From NCBI GenBank assembly GCA_002508425.1, contig DAKU01000082.1, positions 955-31,857 of the forward strand: a stretch of DNA of 30,903 nt, in the 5' to 3' direction. This DNA is from Methanosarcinaceae archaeon UBA470. GTDB taxonomy: Archaea > Halobacteriota > Methanosarcinia > Methanosarcinales > Methanosarcinaceae. Below are positions 7,033 to 15,405 of the stretch, one piece after another. The first letter of the stretch is position 1. Every line of letters starts with the position of its first letter. The notes below the pieces were generated by a model. That model worked only from the letters and a program-made list of their open reading frames with translations. It made no database searches and was not told the origin of the DNA. The position numbers and the translations under genes are program-made.

Positions 7033-8272
7033 ATGGTCTATGTCCGAGTTAGGACAAGTTGTAAATATTCAGACTGGTAAGTTGGATTCGAATAAAGCAG
7101 ACACTAAAGGTATATATCCATTTTTCACTTGTGCACCTGAGCCATTGAAAATCAATAATTTTGCTTTCGATTGTGACGCAGTATTATTGGCTGGCAATAA
7201 TGCAAATGGTATTTTCCACTTGAACAGATATTGTGGTAAATTCAATGCTTACCAAAGGACATATGTTATTACTCCAAAGAAAAATGAAACAATTGATCTC
7301 CGATTTTTATTTTATCAATTACACACCCTGACACAACGATTAGGAGAGTACTCACAAGGAACTGCGACAAAGTTCCTTACCATTAAAATATTATCTTCAC
7401 TATCTATTCCTCTTCCCCCACTTTCCGAACAGCTCACTATCGCTCACATACTCGGTACACTGGACGACAAAATAGAACTCAACCGCTGGATGAACGAAAC
7501 GTTGGAAGCCATGGCACTGGCTATCTTCAAGTCATGGTTCGTGGATTTCGACCCGGTGCGTGCTAAGGCTGAGGGACGGGATACAGGGTTGCCTAAGGAG
7601 ATAGCTGACCTTTTCCCGGATAGCTTTGAGGATACGGAACTGGGGGAGGTGCCGAGAGGGTGGTTAGTCAAAGCATTCACAGACACCATTGAAGTTCTTG
7701 GGGGCGGTACTCCAAAGACTTCAATGCTAGAATACTGGAACGGCGATATACCTTGGTTCTCTGTTGTAGATGCTCCAAGCGATTTTGATATTTGGGTTGT
7801 AGACACCGAAAAAAAGATTACTCAATTAGGTGTGAACAACTCATCAACTCGGATTCTTTCTACGGGTACAACAATAATCTCAGCACGTGGTACTGTTGGT
7901 AAGGTTGCACTCGTAGGTGTTTCAATGGCTATGAATCAATCATGTTATGGATTAAAGGGTAAATACGAAGATAAGGACTTTTTCACCTATTTTTCTACTC
8001 GTGCTCTTGTCTCAGACCTTCAGCAGAAAAGCCATGGTTCTGTCTTTAATACAATCACAAAAGATACCCTGAAAGGTGTGAATGTTGTTTTACCGCCTTC
8101 TCATATTATCCAATCTTTCGAAAGAAGAGTAGCTCCCATACTTTGGCGGATCAGAGAAAATGTTTTTGAATCTCGTACTCTTGCTGAACTGCGCGATACG
8201 CTGCTGCCCAAACTGATCTCAGGAAAGCTGCGGGTGAATGAAGCTGAAAAATTAGTGAGATGTGAAACATGA
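7022..8272 (+). CDS. hsdS: Type I specificity subunit HsdS
   Basis: A 416-residue DNA-recognition subunit with the usual two-part plan. Target domain 1 covers residues about 1-128. The central conserved helix follows: LPPLSEQLTIAHILGTLDD, then ELNRWMNETLEAMA and the KSWFVDFDPVRAKAEGR element. Target domain 2 is about 205-355, and the closing conserved helix ends in LRDTLLPKLISGKLRV. The ATG at 7022 (MASEWSMSELG) is preferred to a TTG six bases earlier; it overlaps the end of hsdM by 11 bases. The target domains are AT-richer than the conserved parts, as usual for exchanged specificity domains. The recognition site cannot be predicted here. Confidence 0.93.
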   Translation: MASEWSMSELGQVVNIQTGKLDSNKADTKGIYPFFTCAPEPLKINNFAFDCDAVLLAGNNANGIFHLNRYCGKFNAYQRTYVITPKKNETIDLRFLFYQLHTLTQRLGEYSQGTATKFLTIKILSSLSIPLPPLSEQLTIAHILGTLDDKIELNRWMNETLEAMALAIFKSWFVDFDPVRAKAEGRDTGLPKEIADLFPDSFEDTELGEVPRGWLVKAFTDTIEVLGGGTPKTSMLEYWNGDIPWFSVVDAPSDFDIWVVDTEKKITQLGVNNSSTRILSTGTTIISARGTVGKVALVGVSMAMNQSCYGLKGKYEDKDFFTYFSTRALVSDLQQKSHGSVFNTITKDTLKGVNVVLPPSHIIQSFERRVAPILWRIRENVFESRTLAELRDTLLPKLISGKLRVNEAEKLVRCET

Positions 8273-9231
8273 AAATGGATAATATTTTTCACTATCCACC
8301 AGAATTAATGAACCTTCTCATCACTACTATTCCACGCCTAAACAAAGGCAAAAATGATGTATTTCTGTTTTTCCAAGGTGCAGGAGTGCCTTTCATTTTA
8401 ATGCAGACTCCATTTGAGCAATGGAAGCAAAACAAAGATAGCATCGACAAATTTGAAATCACTCGGCAAATTTTAACCAAAATTAATGAAAGTGGAGACA
8501 GATATTTAAGAGAGCGCAGGGAAGTTTTGAAAAGGGTCGTTGAATTTGAGGCTTTTTCTTCATGCTGGCCAAATGATCAATTAATAGCAAAAGGATTGAT
8601 TGCAGAAATAAGGAATGTAGTGAATGTAAAAGACAGCTTTACTCGAATGGCAAATGAACGCGAATTCGAAAAAAAAGATAATTTGGCTAGGAAACATGCT
8701 GAAATTGAAAAAGTGCGCAAAAAGAAAGAGAATATTGAAAAATTAAAAAGTGAATTATTCTCTCTGTTCTCTGAAAAGGATAAACAAAAACGAGGTAAAA
8801 AATTAGAAAGTGTCTTGAATTCGCTATTTCTTGCCTATGGAATCCTAATTCGTGAGGCATTTACACTGACAGGTGATGATGGAGAAGGAATTAGAGAGCA
8901 AATTGACGGTGTTATTGAAGTTGATAACCATCTATATTTTGTTGAAATGAAATGGTGGGACAGTCCTATTGGTGTTCCTGAAATTTCCCACCATCTTGTA
9001 CGTGTATACCATCGCGCTGAAAGTCGTGCGATTATTATATCAGCATCTAACTTTACAAGTCCGGCAGTGTCTACCTGTAAGGATTCACTCCAACAAAAAG
9101 TAGTTGTCCTTTCTACTTTACAAGAAATAGTGTTTTTGCTTGAGAAAGAAGGTGATTTTTTAGAACTTCTTCGGACAAAAGTTAATGCAGCAATCATTAA
9201 TCGCCAGCCGTATTTAGAGGTTTTGATATGA
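8269..9231 (+). CDS. PD-(D/E)xK restriction endonuclease-like protein with coiled coil
   Basis: A 320-residue protein joined to hsdS by an ATGA overlap. Residues 12-45 form a conserved-looking N-terminal element (LLITTIPRLNKG, FFQGAGVP), 120-175 a highly charged coiled coil, and 175-290 an Mrr-like nuclease fold: helix with E180, D213 in QIDGVIEVDN, then E226-M-K228 in YFVEMKWWD, and HHLVRVYHRAESRAII, typical of the Mrr_cat group. All three catalytic positions are present, so it is probably an active nuclease. Type I systems do not need a second endonuclease, so it may restrict other DNA or act with the complex. Fold call good, role inferred. Confidence 0.8.
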   Translation: MKMDNIFHYPPELMNLLITTIPRLNKGKNDVFLFFQGAGVPFILMQTPFEQWKQNKDSIDKFEITRQILTKINESGDRYLRERREVLKRVVEFEAFSSCWPNDQLIAKGLIAEIRNVVNVKDSFTRMANEREFEKKDNLARKHAEIEKVRKKKENIEKLKSELFSLFSEKDKQKRGKKLESVLNSLFLAYGILIREAFTLTGDDGEGIREQIDGVIEVDNHLYFVEMKWWDSPIGVPEISHHLVRVYHRAESRAIIISASNFTSPAVSTCKDSLQQKVVVLSTLQEIVFLLEKEGDFLELLRTKVNAAIINRQPYLEVLI

Positions 9232-10211
9232 CCAAACAACGAAACAGACGTATTGGCTCGATAAAATCTGAGCTTGTTAAAAAATCAAGAGAGGCTGCGC
9301 TTGCAGCAGTTCAGATTTTTAACAATCCAAATATCACTTTTAAGTCTGAAACATATGTTGTATTGATGATTATTGCCTGGACTTATCTTCTTCATGCCTA
9401 TTACAGAAGTAATAAAATCGAATACAGATATTTTACTCAAAATGGGAAAAAAAGGATATTCAGCAAGACAAGGCATGGTGCTTCAAAATACTGGGAACTC
9501 GAACGTTGTTTGAATGAACAAAATTGCCCAATTGATAAAGATGCTGCAAATAATTTGCGTTTCTTAATTGGTTTAAGACATGAAATAGAACATCAAATGA
9601 CTACAAGAATAGATGATATCCTAAGCGCCAGATTTCAGGCTTGTTGTCTAAATTACAATGATTATATCAAAAGATTATTTGACCCAAGTCTGGGGATAGA
9701 ACGGCACCTATCCTTTAGTCTTCAGTTCTCTACTATTGACACCGAGCAAAAAGAGATGCTAGAAGAGCATCATGACCTTCCTGCACATATTCAAAGCTTT
9801 ATAAAAGATTTTGATGAAACACTAACGGATGAAGAATTTGGAAGCCAACGATATGCGTATCGCATTTTGTTTATTCCTAAGACAGCTAATAGTAAAGGAC
9901 AAGCAGATAGAGTAATTGAATTTGTTAAAAGCGATTCGCCATTAGCTGAAGCAGTGAATAAAGATTATGTAGTCATTAAAGAAACTGAAAAGAACAAGTA
10001 TCTGCCTAAGCAGATTGTCGAACTGATGAAAAATGAAGGTTATCCAAAGTTCACTATGCATAATCATACTCTACTTTGGCAATCTTTGGGTGCCAAGAAT
10101 TCTGGGAAAGGATATGGAACAATAATTGCTGATAAGACGTGGCATTGGTATGAACGCTGGGTAGATGAAGTGAGAGAGCATTGCCGCCTGAATGCTGAAA
10201 GATATCGTTGA
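9228..10211 (+). CDS. DUF3644 (HEPN-like) protein
   Basis: A 327-residue protein, translationally coupled to the previous gene by ATGA. The N-terminal 130 residues match the DUF3644 pattern: SREAALAAVQIFNNPNITFKSE, a helical block WTYLLHAYYR and IGLRHEIEHQMT, where R117-x4-H122 forms the HEPN signature. The C-terminal half (about 200-325) contains a domain with YAYRILFIPK, then YLPKQIVELMKNEGYPKFTMHNHTLLW, which looks like a DNA-binding wHTH-type segment as in other DUF3644 proteins. DUF3644 genes recur in restriction and defence loci; RNase activity is possible but unproven. The base composition is clearly AT-rich compared with hsdM and hsdR. Confidence 0.75.
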   Translation: MTKQRNRRIGSIKSELVKKSREAALAAVQIFNNPNITFKSETYVVLMIIAWTYLLHAYYRSNKIEYRYFTQNGKKRIFSKTRHGASKYWELERCLNEQNCPIDKDAANNLRFLIGLRHEIEHQMTTRIDDILSARFQACCLNYNDYIKRLFDPSLGIERHLSFSLQFSTIDTEQKEMLEEHHDLPAHIQSFIKDFDETLTDEEFGSQRYAYRILFIPKTANSKGQADRVIEFVKSDSPLAEAVNKDYVVIKETEKNKYLPKQIVELMKNEGYPKFTMHNHTLLWQSLGAKNSGKGYGTIIADKTWHWYERWVDEVREHCRLNAERYR

Positions 10212-10264
10212 GATAAATATAGGCTCTAGAAAGTTTACAATGAAATACATAAAAGGCTGATCAA

Positions 10265-10843
10265 ATGTTTCAACCCAGGGTCAAGCTAGAATTTGTACGC
10301 CGTTATTGTTCTCCTGCGAAAGGCTGGAAAGTTTTCGTAGACATAGACCCATCTGAAAAAGGTCTAACTGGAGGTCCACGTAAAAATCCTGAGGCTCGAA
10401 AACGCCAGAAACATATGTCAGAGGATGCGGATAAAGTAGAAAATGAATTCCAGCAACTTGGTGCAACGGTGGGTGGCAGTCGGGAAGATTGGTATCAGCT
10501 GAACCATCTCCCTGTTCTTGAAGGTGACCGTGATATAGTTGCATTCCACCCTAGTAATAAGCTTTGTATAATAGCTGAAGCTGAAGGCACATCTTCTGGC
10601 CAGCCGGAACAGAAGCTGTACAAAGCTATTGGTCAGATTGTAATGGCAGTTAGCAATTGTAGTCTCAATAACTGGAAGCAGACGTTTGTTCTGATAGTAC
10701 ATGGTGAAGATATTACCCGGCATCTGAAACAAGCTTCTGCACTTGAAAAGCTTGGTGTTACGGCACTATCCATCAACCAAGATATAACACGCGATAGATG
10801 GCTATTTGGTACACCTTTATTGCAGGAAGAGGTATTATTATGA
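10265..10843 (+). CDS. Small PD-(D/E)xK-like protein with an ExE active-site pattern
   Basis: A 192-residue protein 53 bases after the DUF3644 gene, the only gap in the operon; GGCTGATC just before the ATG can serve as ribosome binding site. The core 86-125 reads EGDRDIVAFHPSNKL, then CIIAEAEGTSSGQPEQKLYK: D90 followed by E105-x-E107 and a helix with K117. This is the D...ExE arrangement of BamHI-type nucleases rather than ExK. C-terminally LLQEEVLL ends in an ATGA overlap with the next gene. I do not recognise a named family. It may be a nuclease, or a helper that recognises DNA in the type I complex. Confidence 0.6.
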   Translation: MFQPRVKLEFVRRYCSPAKGWKVFVDIDPSEKGLTGGPRKNPEARKRQKHMSEDADKVENEFQQLGATVGGSREDWYQLNHLPVLEGDRDIVAFHPSNKLCIIAEAEGTSSGQPEQKLYKAIGQIVMAVSNCSLNNWKQTFVLIVHGEDITRHLKQASALEKLGVTALSINQDITRDRWLFGTPLLQEEVLL

Positions 10844-11703
10844 CCGAAAAAAGGCTGGGTTTTTCAGTCCGTATCTTTATCCCAGACGGTAACCCTGAAG
10901 GGCTGAAGATAGTCGAGAAATCAAATTGGACAGGACAGGGCATAGTTTTCCCCCGTGCTTTGTTAACAGAGGCACGCCAGCGTGAAGAGCTCAAGCGCAC
11001 AGGTGTATATCTCCTATGGGGACCAGGGGATAAAGGACAGCTCCCACATGCTTATGTTGGAGAGGGCGATTCTGTTCTCTTCCGACTGGATCAGCACGCA
11101 AAGAACAAAGATTTCTGGACCCATTGTGCTATTTTCACCAGTAAGGACCAGAACCTTAACAAAGCTCACGTACAGCATCTGGAGTCCCGGTTGGTTGGCC
11201 TGGCTAGTGAAGCTAAAAGATGTACCCTAGCAAATGGCAATATTCCTCAAAAGCCATCACTTTCTGAGGCAGATGTAGCAGATGCAGAAGCGTTCCTCGC
11301 TGATATGTTACTCTGCTTGCCAGTTGTGGGTGTTAGCTTATTTGAGAAAGCTAAGGTAGTTAGCCCAAAAAGTGAGGATTTGCTCCTTAAGGCTAAAGGA
11401 ATCGAAGCCCGGGGCGTAATTACACCTCAGGGTTTTGTAGTGCGTGCTGGATCAACGGCTGTAAAAAGCGAAACACCTTCAATCCATTCTTATTTAACTG
11501 AACTGAGAAAAACATTGGTTGAAAATGGTGTCTTTTCCGACATTGGTGATGCTTACCAGTTAACTCAAGATTATACATTCTCCTCACCTTCTACAGCAGC
11601 GGGTGTCCTTCGTGGAAGCAGCGCTAACGGTCTTACCGAATGGAAGAATAACAAAGGATGCAAGCTAAAAGAAATACAAGAGACTGAAGCCGGAGGACCA
11701 TGA
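10840..11703 (+). CDS. GIY-YIG nuclease family protein with C-terminal DUF4357
   Basis: A 287-residue protein. The ATG at 10840 overlaps the previous stop (ATGA) and is preceded by GGAAGAGG, so it is preferred to an ATG 42 bases upstream. Residues about 50-135 resemble a GIY-YIG domain: TGVYLLWGP, then AYVGEGDSVLFRLDQHAKNK, FTSKDQNLNKAHVQHLESRL with the glutamate of the active site. Near residue 245-280 the DUF4357 signature F-SSPSTAAGVLRGSSANGLTEWK appears. Such proteins are known inside type I RM loci; they could be homing-like nucleases or regulators of restriction. Ends in an ATGA overlap with hsdR. Confidence 0.82.
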   Translation: MTEKRLGFSVRIFIPDGNPEGLKIVEKSNWTGQGIVFPRALLTEARQREELKRTGVYLLWGPGDKGQLPHAYVGEGDSVLFRLDQHAKNKDFWTHCAIFTSKDQNLNKAHVQHLESRLVGLASEAKRCTLANGNIPQKPSLSEADVADAEAFLADMLLCLPVVGVSLFEKAKVVSPKSEDLLLKAKGIEARGVITPQGFVVRAGSTAVKSETPSIHSYLTELRKTLVENGVFSDIGDAYQLTQDYTFSSPSTAAGVLRGSSANGLTEWKNNKGCKLKEIQETEAGGP

Positions 11704-14700
11704 CAGCCATTTTCACCGAATCCCTTGTGGAAGAAGCCACACTTGACTGGTTATCAAACCTCGGCTGGACTGTTCGGCACGGACAGGAGATAGCTCCGGG
11801 AGAACCTGCTGCCGAGCGTGATAACTATGGTCAGGTTATATTGGAGCGGAGGCTAAAGGATGCACTTGTTCAGCTAAATCCTAAATTACCTGCTGAGGCC
11901 ATAGATGATGCTTTCCGCAAGATACTCCGGGTTGAGGGACCGACACTGGAAGCCCGGAATCGTGCAATCCACAAGATGCTTGTGAACGGTGTAACAGTAG
12001 AGTACCGCACACCTGATGGCTCTATCCGGGGTGCACAGGCACAGGTACTGGACTTCAACAATCCTGGCAATAATGACTGGCTGGCAGTAAACCAGTACAC
12101 AGTAGTTGAGAACAAACACAACCGCCGCCCTGATGTAGTACTTTTCATAAATGGTCTGCCACTCGTGCTTATAGAGCTCAAGAACGCTGTTGATGAGAAT
12201 GCCACCATCTGGTCAGCCTTTCAGCAATTCCAGACATACAGGACCGAATTGCCCACACTGTTCGCTTTCAATGCCCTCCTCGTGATATCCGATGGCGTGG
12301 AAGCCCGGATAGGAACTTTCACTGCAGGAAAGGAATGGTTCAAACCCTGGCGTACCATCAAAGGTGAAACGCTAGCAGACCAGCATATGCCTGAACTGCA
12401 GGTAATGATAGAAGGTATCCTTGACAAGCAGCATCTGCTGGATATGCTCGGGTATTTCATAGTTTTTGAGGACACAGGTAATGGTCCTTTGGTAAAGAAA
12501 ATGGCTGGTTATCACCAGTTCCATGCCGTGAAAGTAGCAGTGTCTGAGACCCTTCGGGCTGCACAGCTTAAGAAAGAAGGCCAGCTGACCGAAGCACATG
12601 GTCGTTATGAAGCAGGAAAACGCCATGGTGGAGACCCCGGTGACAGGCGTATCGGTGTGGTATGGCACACTCAGGGTTCCGGCAAGAGCTTGACCATGGC
12701 CTTCTATGCAGGACGTGTGATACGTGAACCAGCCATGGGTAATCCTACTATTATCGTACTCACTGACCGTAATGACCTGGATGATCAGCTCTTTGGCACG
12801 TTCTCCAGATGTCAGGACCTTTTACGTCAGCCTCCTGTACAGGCCGATAGCCGCACTGACCTGCGCAGTAAGCTTGAAGTGGAAGCAGGTGGAGTGGTCT
12901 TCACCACCATACAGAAGTTCCTGCCTGAAGAGAAAGGTGACCGTCATCCTGTACTCTCCAAGAGGCGTAATATCATAGTCATAGCCGATGAAGCACATCG
13001 CAGCCAGTATGACTTCATAGACGGCTTTGCAAAGCACATGAGGGATGCATTGCCAAATGCTTCTTTTATCGGTTTCACAGGCACACCCATTGAACTCACC
13101 GATAAGAACACAAGAGCTGTCTTTGGTGACTATATCAGCGTTTATGATATCCAGCGTGCAGTAGAGGACAAGGCCACCGTACCCATTTATTATGAAAGCA
13201 GGCTTGCTAAGCTTGACCTGGATAAGAAAGAACTGCCAAAGATAGACCCACAGTTCGAAGAAGTAACCGAGGGCGAAGAGGTCACACGTAAGGAGAAACT
13301 CAAGAGCAAATGGGCACAGCTTGAGGCCATTGTCGGTTCTGAGAAACGGATGAAGCTCATAGCGAAGGATATAGTTGAGCACTTTGAACAGCGGCTGGAT
13401 GCAATGGACGGTAAGGCCATGATAGTCTGCATGAGCAGGCGCATCTGTGTGGAGCTATATCAGGAACTAATATTTCTGCGACCAGAGTGGCATCAGGAAG
13501 ATGATGATAAGGGCACAATTAAAGTAGTAATGACAGGGTCAGCCAGTGACCCTCTCCACTGGCAACCTCATATCCGTAACAAATCCCGCAGAGAAGCACT
13601 TGCCAACAGGTTCCGTGATGCGGATGATCCTATGAAGCTGGTTATAGTGCGTGATATGTGGCTTACAGGTTTCGATGCACCTTCCCTTTCCACAATGTAT
13701 CTGGATAAACCCATGAAAGGTCATGGACTGATGCAGGCTATTGCACGGGTAAACCGTGTCTTCCGTGACAAACCCGGTGGATTGGTAGTGGACTATCTAG
13801 GTCTTGCACAGGAACTCAAGCAGGCTCTGGCCACTTATACCGAAAGTGGAGGTACGGGAAAGACTGCTCTGGACCAAGAAGAAGCAGTAGCAGTGATGAT
13901 AGGAAAGTATGAGATATGCTGTAATATGTTCCATGGCTTTGACTGGTCGAAATGGATTACCGGAACAGCAGCTGAAAGACTGAAGTTATTACCGCCTGCT
14001 CAGAACCATATCCTTGCCCAGCAAGATGGAAAAGAACGTTTCCAGAAAGCTGTACTTGAGCTATCACAGGCATTTGCCCTTGCTGTTCCACATGAAGAGG
14101 CCATCCGTATCAGGGATGATGTTGCCTTTTTCCAGGCAATAAGAGCCAGTCTCATGAAACGTGCACCAGCTGAAGCCAAGTCGGAAGAAGATTTGGATAT
14201 GGCTGTGAGACAGATAGTATCACGTGCTGTAGCCCCTGAAGGTGTGATAGATATATTCGCAGCTGCTGGCCTTGATAAACCTGACATCTCTATTTTATCC
14301 GATGAATTCCTTGCTGAAGTTCAAGGCATGCCACATCGTAATCTGGCAGTAGAACTGCTGCAGAAGCTCCTAAAGGGTGAGATAAGAACCAGAGGCCGAA
14401 AGAATGTAGTGCAAGCTCGTGCTTTTTCCGAGATGCTTGAAAAGGCTCTGAGACGCTACCAGAACCGTTCCATCGAAGCAGCTCAGGTGATAGAAGAACT
14501 CATTGACCTTGCCAGGCATATGAGAGAAGCAAACGAACGTGGTGAAGCACTGGGTCTGACCGAAGATGAGATTGCGTTTTATGATGCACTGGAAACGAAT
14601 GATAGTGCTGTTAAGGTACTGGGTGATGAGACCCTACGGGCAATAGCAAGGGAGCTGGTAGCCACAGTCCGTTCCAACGTTACCATCGACTGGACAGTCC

Positions 14701-14843
14701 GTGAGAATGTCCGTGCACAGATGCGTGTGCACGTGAAACGCATTCTGCGTAAGTATGGCTATCCGCCGGACAAGCAGGAGAAAGCTACACAGACTGTGCT
14801 GATGCAGGCGGAAGTGCTGTCACAGGAATGGGCAGTGGCTTGA
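11700..14843 (+). CDS. hsdR: Type I restriction subunit HsdR
   Basis: A 1047-residue translocating endonuclease. Residues 100-200 hold the nuclease domain, with D145 in RRPDVVLFI and E159-L-K161 in LVLIELKN. The helicase part has Walker A TQGSGKS (324-330), LTDRNDLDDQLF, DEAH 430-433 in VIADEAHRSQYD, TGTP 460-463, and later DMWLTGFDAP and QAIARVNRVFRD. The last 250 residues are the helical domain that docks to the methyltransferase. All key motifs are intact and the length is normal. It is coupled to the GIY-YIG gene by ATGA. The final 359 bases have a second, diverged copy at 17348-17685. Confidence 0.96.
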   Translation: MTAIFTESLVEEATLDWLSNLGWTVRHGQEIAPGEPAAERDNYGQVILERRLKDALVQLNPKLPAEAIDDAFRKILRVEGPTLEARNRAIHKMLVNGVTVEYRTPDGSIRGAQAQVLDFNNPGNNDWLAVNQYTVVENKHNRRPDVVLFINGLPLVLIELKNAVDENATIWSAFQQFQTYRTELPTLFAFNALLVISDGVEARIGTFTAGKEWFKPWRTIKGETLADQHMPELQVMIEGILDKQHLLDMLGYFIVFEDTGNGPLVKKMAGYHQFHAVKVAVSETLRAAQLKKEGQLTEAHGRYEAGKRHGGDPGDRRIGVVWHTQGSGKSLTMAFYAGRVIREPAMGNPTIIVLTDRNDLDDQLFGTFSRCQDLLRQPPVQADSRTDLRSKLEVEAGGVVFTTIQKFLPEEKGDRHPVLSKRRNIIVIADEAHRSQYDFIDGFAKHMRDALPNASFIGFTGTPIELTDKNTRAVFGDYISVYDIQRAVEDKATVPIYYESRLAKLDLDKKELPKIDPQFEEVTEGEEVTRKEKLKSKWAQLEAIVGSEKRMKLIAKDIVEHFEQRLDAMDGKAMIVCMSRRICVELYQELIFLRPEWHQEDDDKGTIKVVMTGSASDPLHWQPHIRNKSRREALANRFRDADDPMKLVIVRDMWLTGFDAPSLSTMYLDKPMKGHGLMQAIARVNRVFRDKPGGLVVDYLGLAQELKQALATYTESGGTGKTALDQEEAVAVMIGKYEICCNMFHGFDWSKWITGTAAERLKLLPPAQNHILAQQDGKERFQKAVLELSQAFALAVPHEEAIRIRDDVAFFQAIRASLMKRAPAEAKSEEDLDMAVRQIVSRAVAPEGVIDIFAAAGLDKPDISILSDEFLAEVQGMPHRNLAVELLQKLLKGEIRTRGRKNVVQARAFSEMLEKALRRYQNRSIEAAQVIEELIDLARHMREANERGEALGLTEDEIAFYDALETNDSAVKVLGDETLRAIARELVATVRSNVTIDWTVRENVRAQMRVHVKRILRKYGYPPDKQEKATQTVLMQAEVLSQEWAVA

Positions 14844-14865
14844 AAGGCAATTTTATAGCGTTTTA

Positions 14866-15308
14866 GATATGCGATTGAAAAAGGCGAATCGAGAGGAAGT
14901 ACTTGAAAAGAAGCTCAGGGATTTTACCCGATATAAGCTGCTTATCATTGATGAGGTGGGTTATCTGCCATTTGATGAAGATGGCGCTCATTGCTTCTTT
15001 CAGGTTATCTCAAAACGTTATGAAAGGAGTTCTACTATCTTTACCTCAAATAAGTCCAATGGCCAGTGGGGTGAGATATTCCAGAACAATGTTATTGCAT
15101 CTGCTGTTCTTGACAGGATATTGCATCACTGTACTACGATCAACATAAAAGGTGAAAGTTACAGGCTCAAAGAACGCAGAAAGCTAGGATTGCAGACAGG
15201 TAAACTCTGATGTTTTATTAATAATGTGGGGGGGTTGAGTTAATTTTATATCAGAAGGTGGGGAATTTTAAACCGCCAGAAGTGGGGAAAAGTAAACCGT
15301 CGTTGACA
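14866..15308 (+). mobile_element. Right-hand remnant of an IS21-family element
   Basis: After the istB fragment come two direct copies of the subterminal repeat, GTGGGGAATTTTAAACCG (15258-15275) and GTGGGGAAAAGTAAACCG (15282-15299), then the end GTCGTTGACA. Read outward-in, the terminus is TGTCAACGACGG, as in IS21 elements. The left end is missing, so the element was cut by a deletion that joined it to the downstream side of hsdR. Confidence 0.75.
14869..15210 (+). pseudogene. istB: Truncated IS21-family helper ATPase istB
   Basis: The 113 residues are the C-terminal half of IstB. Visible are KANREEVLEKKLRD, the Walker B strand LLIIDEVGYLPFD, IFTSNKSNGQWGEIF and the closing SYRLKERRKLG. The N-terminal half with Walker A and the whole partner gene istA are gone: the reading frame starts 26 bases after the hsdR stop, at a deletion joint. 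The ATG at 14869 is thus accidental. The remnant cannot load a transposase. It belongs to the IS remnant that ends at 15308. Confidence 0.85.
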
Positions 15309-15358
15309 ATTGGTGCTATTGAGATTATATTCGGCACAATTATATTAGCATAATTCAT

Positions 15359-15369
15359 ATTATATATAG
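15359..15369 (+). promoter_or_regulatory. TATA box of the 500-residue membrane protein gene
   Basis: ATTATATATAG-type box in an AT-rich stretch, about 42 bases before the ATG; GGGAG at 15394-15398 is the ribosome binding site. Confidence 0.45.
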
Positions 15370-15405
15370 TTCATCTGAGTTGTTGTATGTGTAGGGAGAA
15401 CGGTA

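Noticed and set aside
12822..13382. 186-codon open frame on the minus strand opposite hsdR
   Set aside because: It lies fully inside a well-supported gene, has no ribosome binding site or promoter and no recognisable motif; it is a shadow of hsdR codon use.
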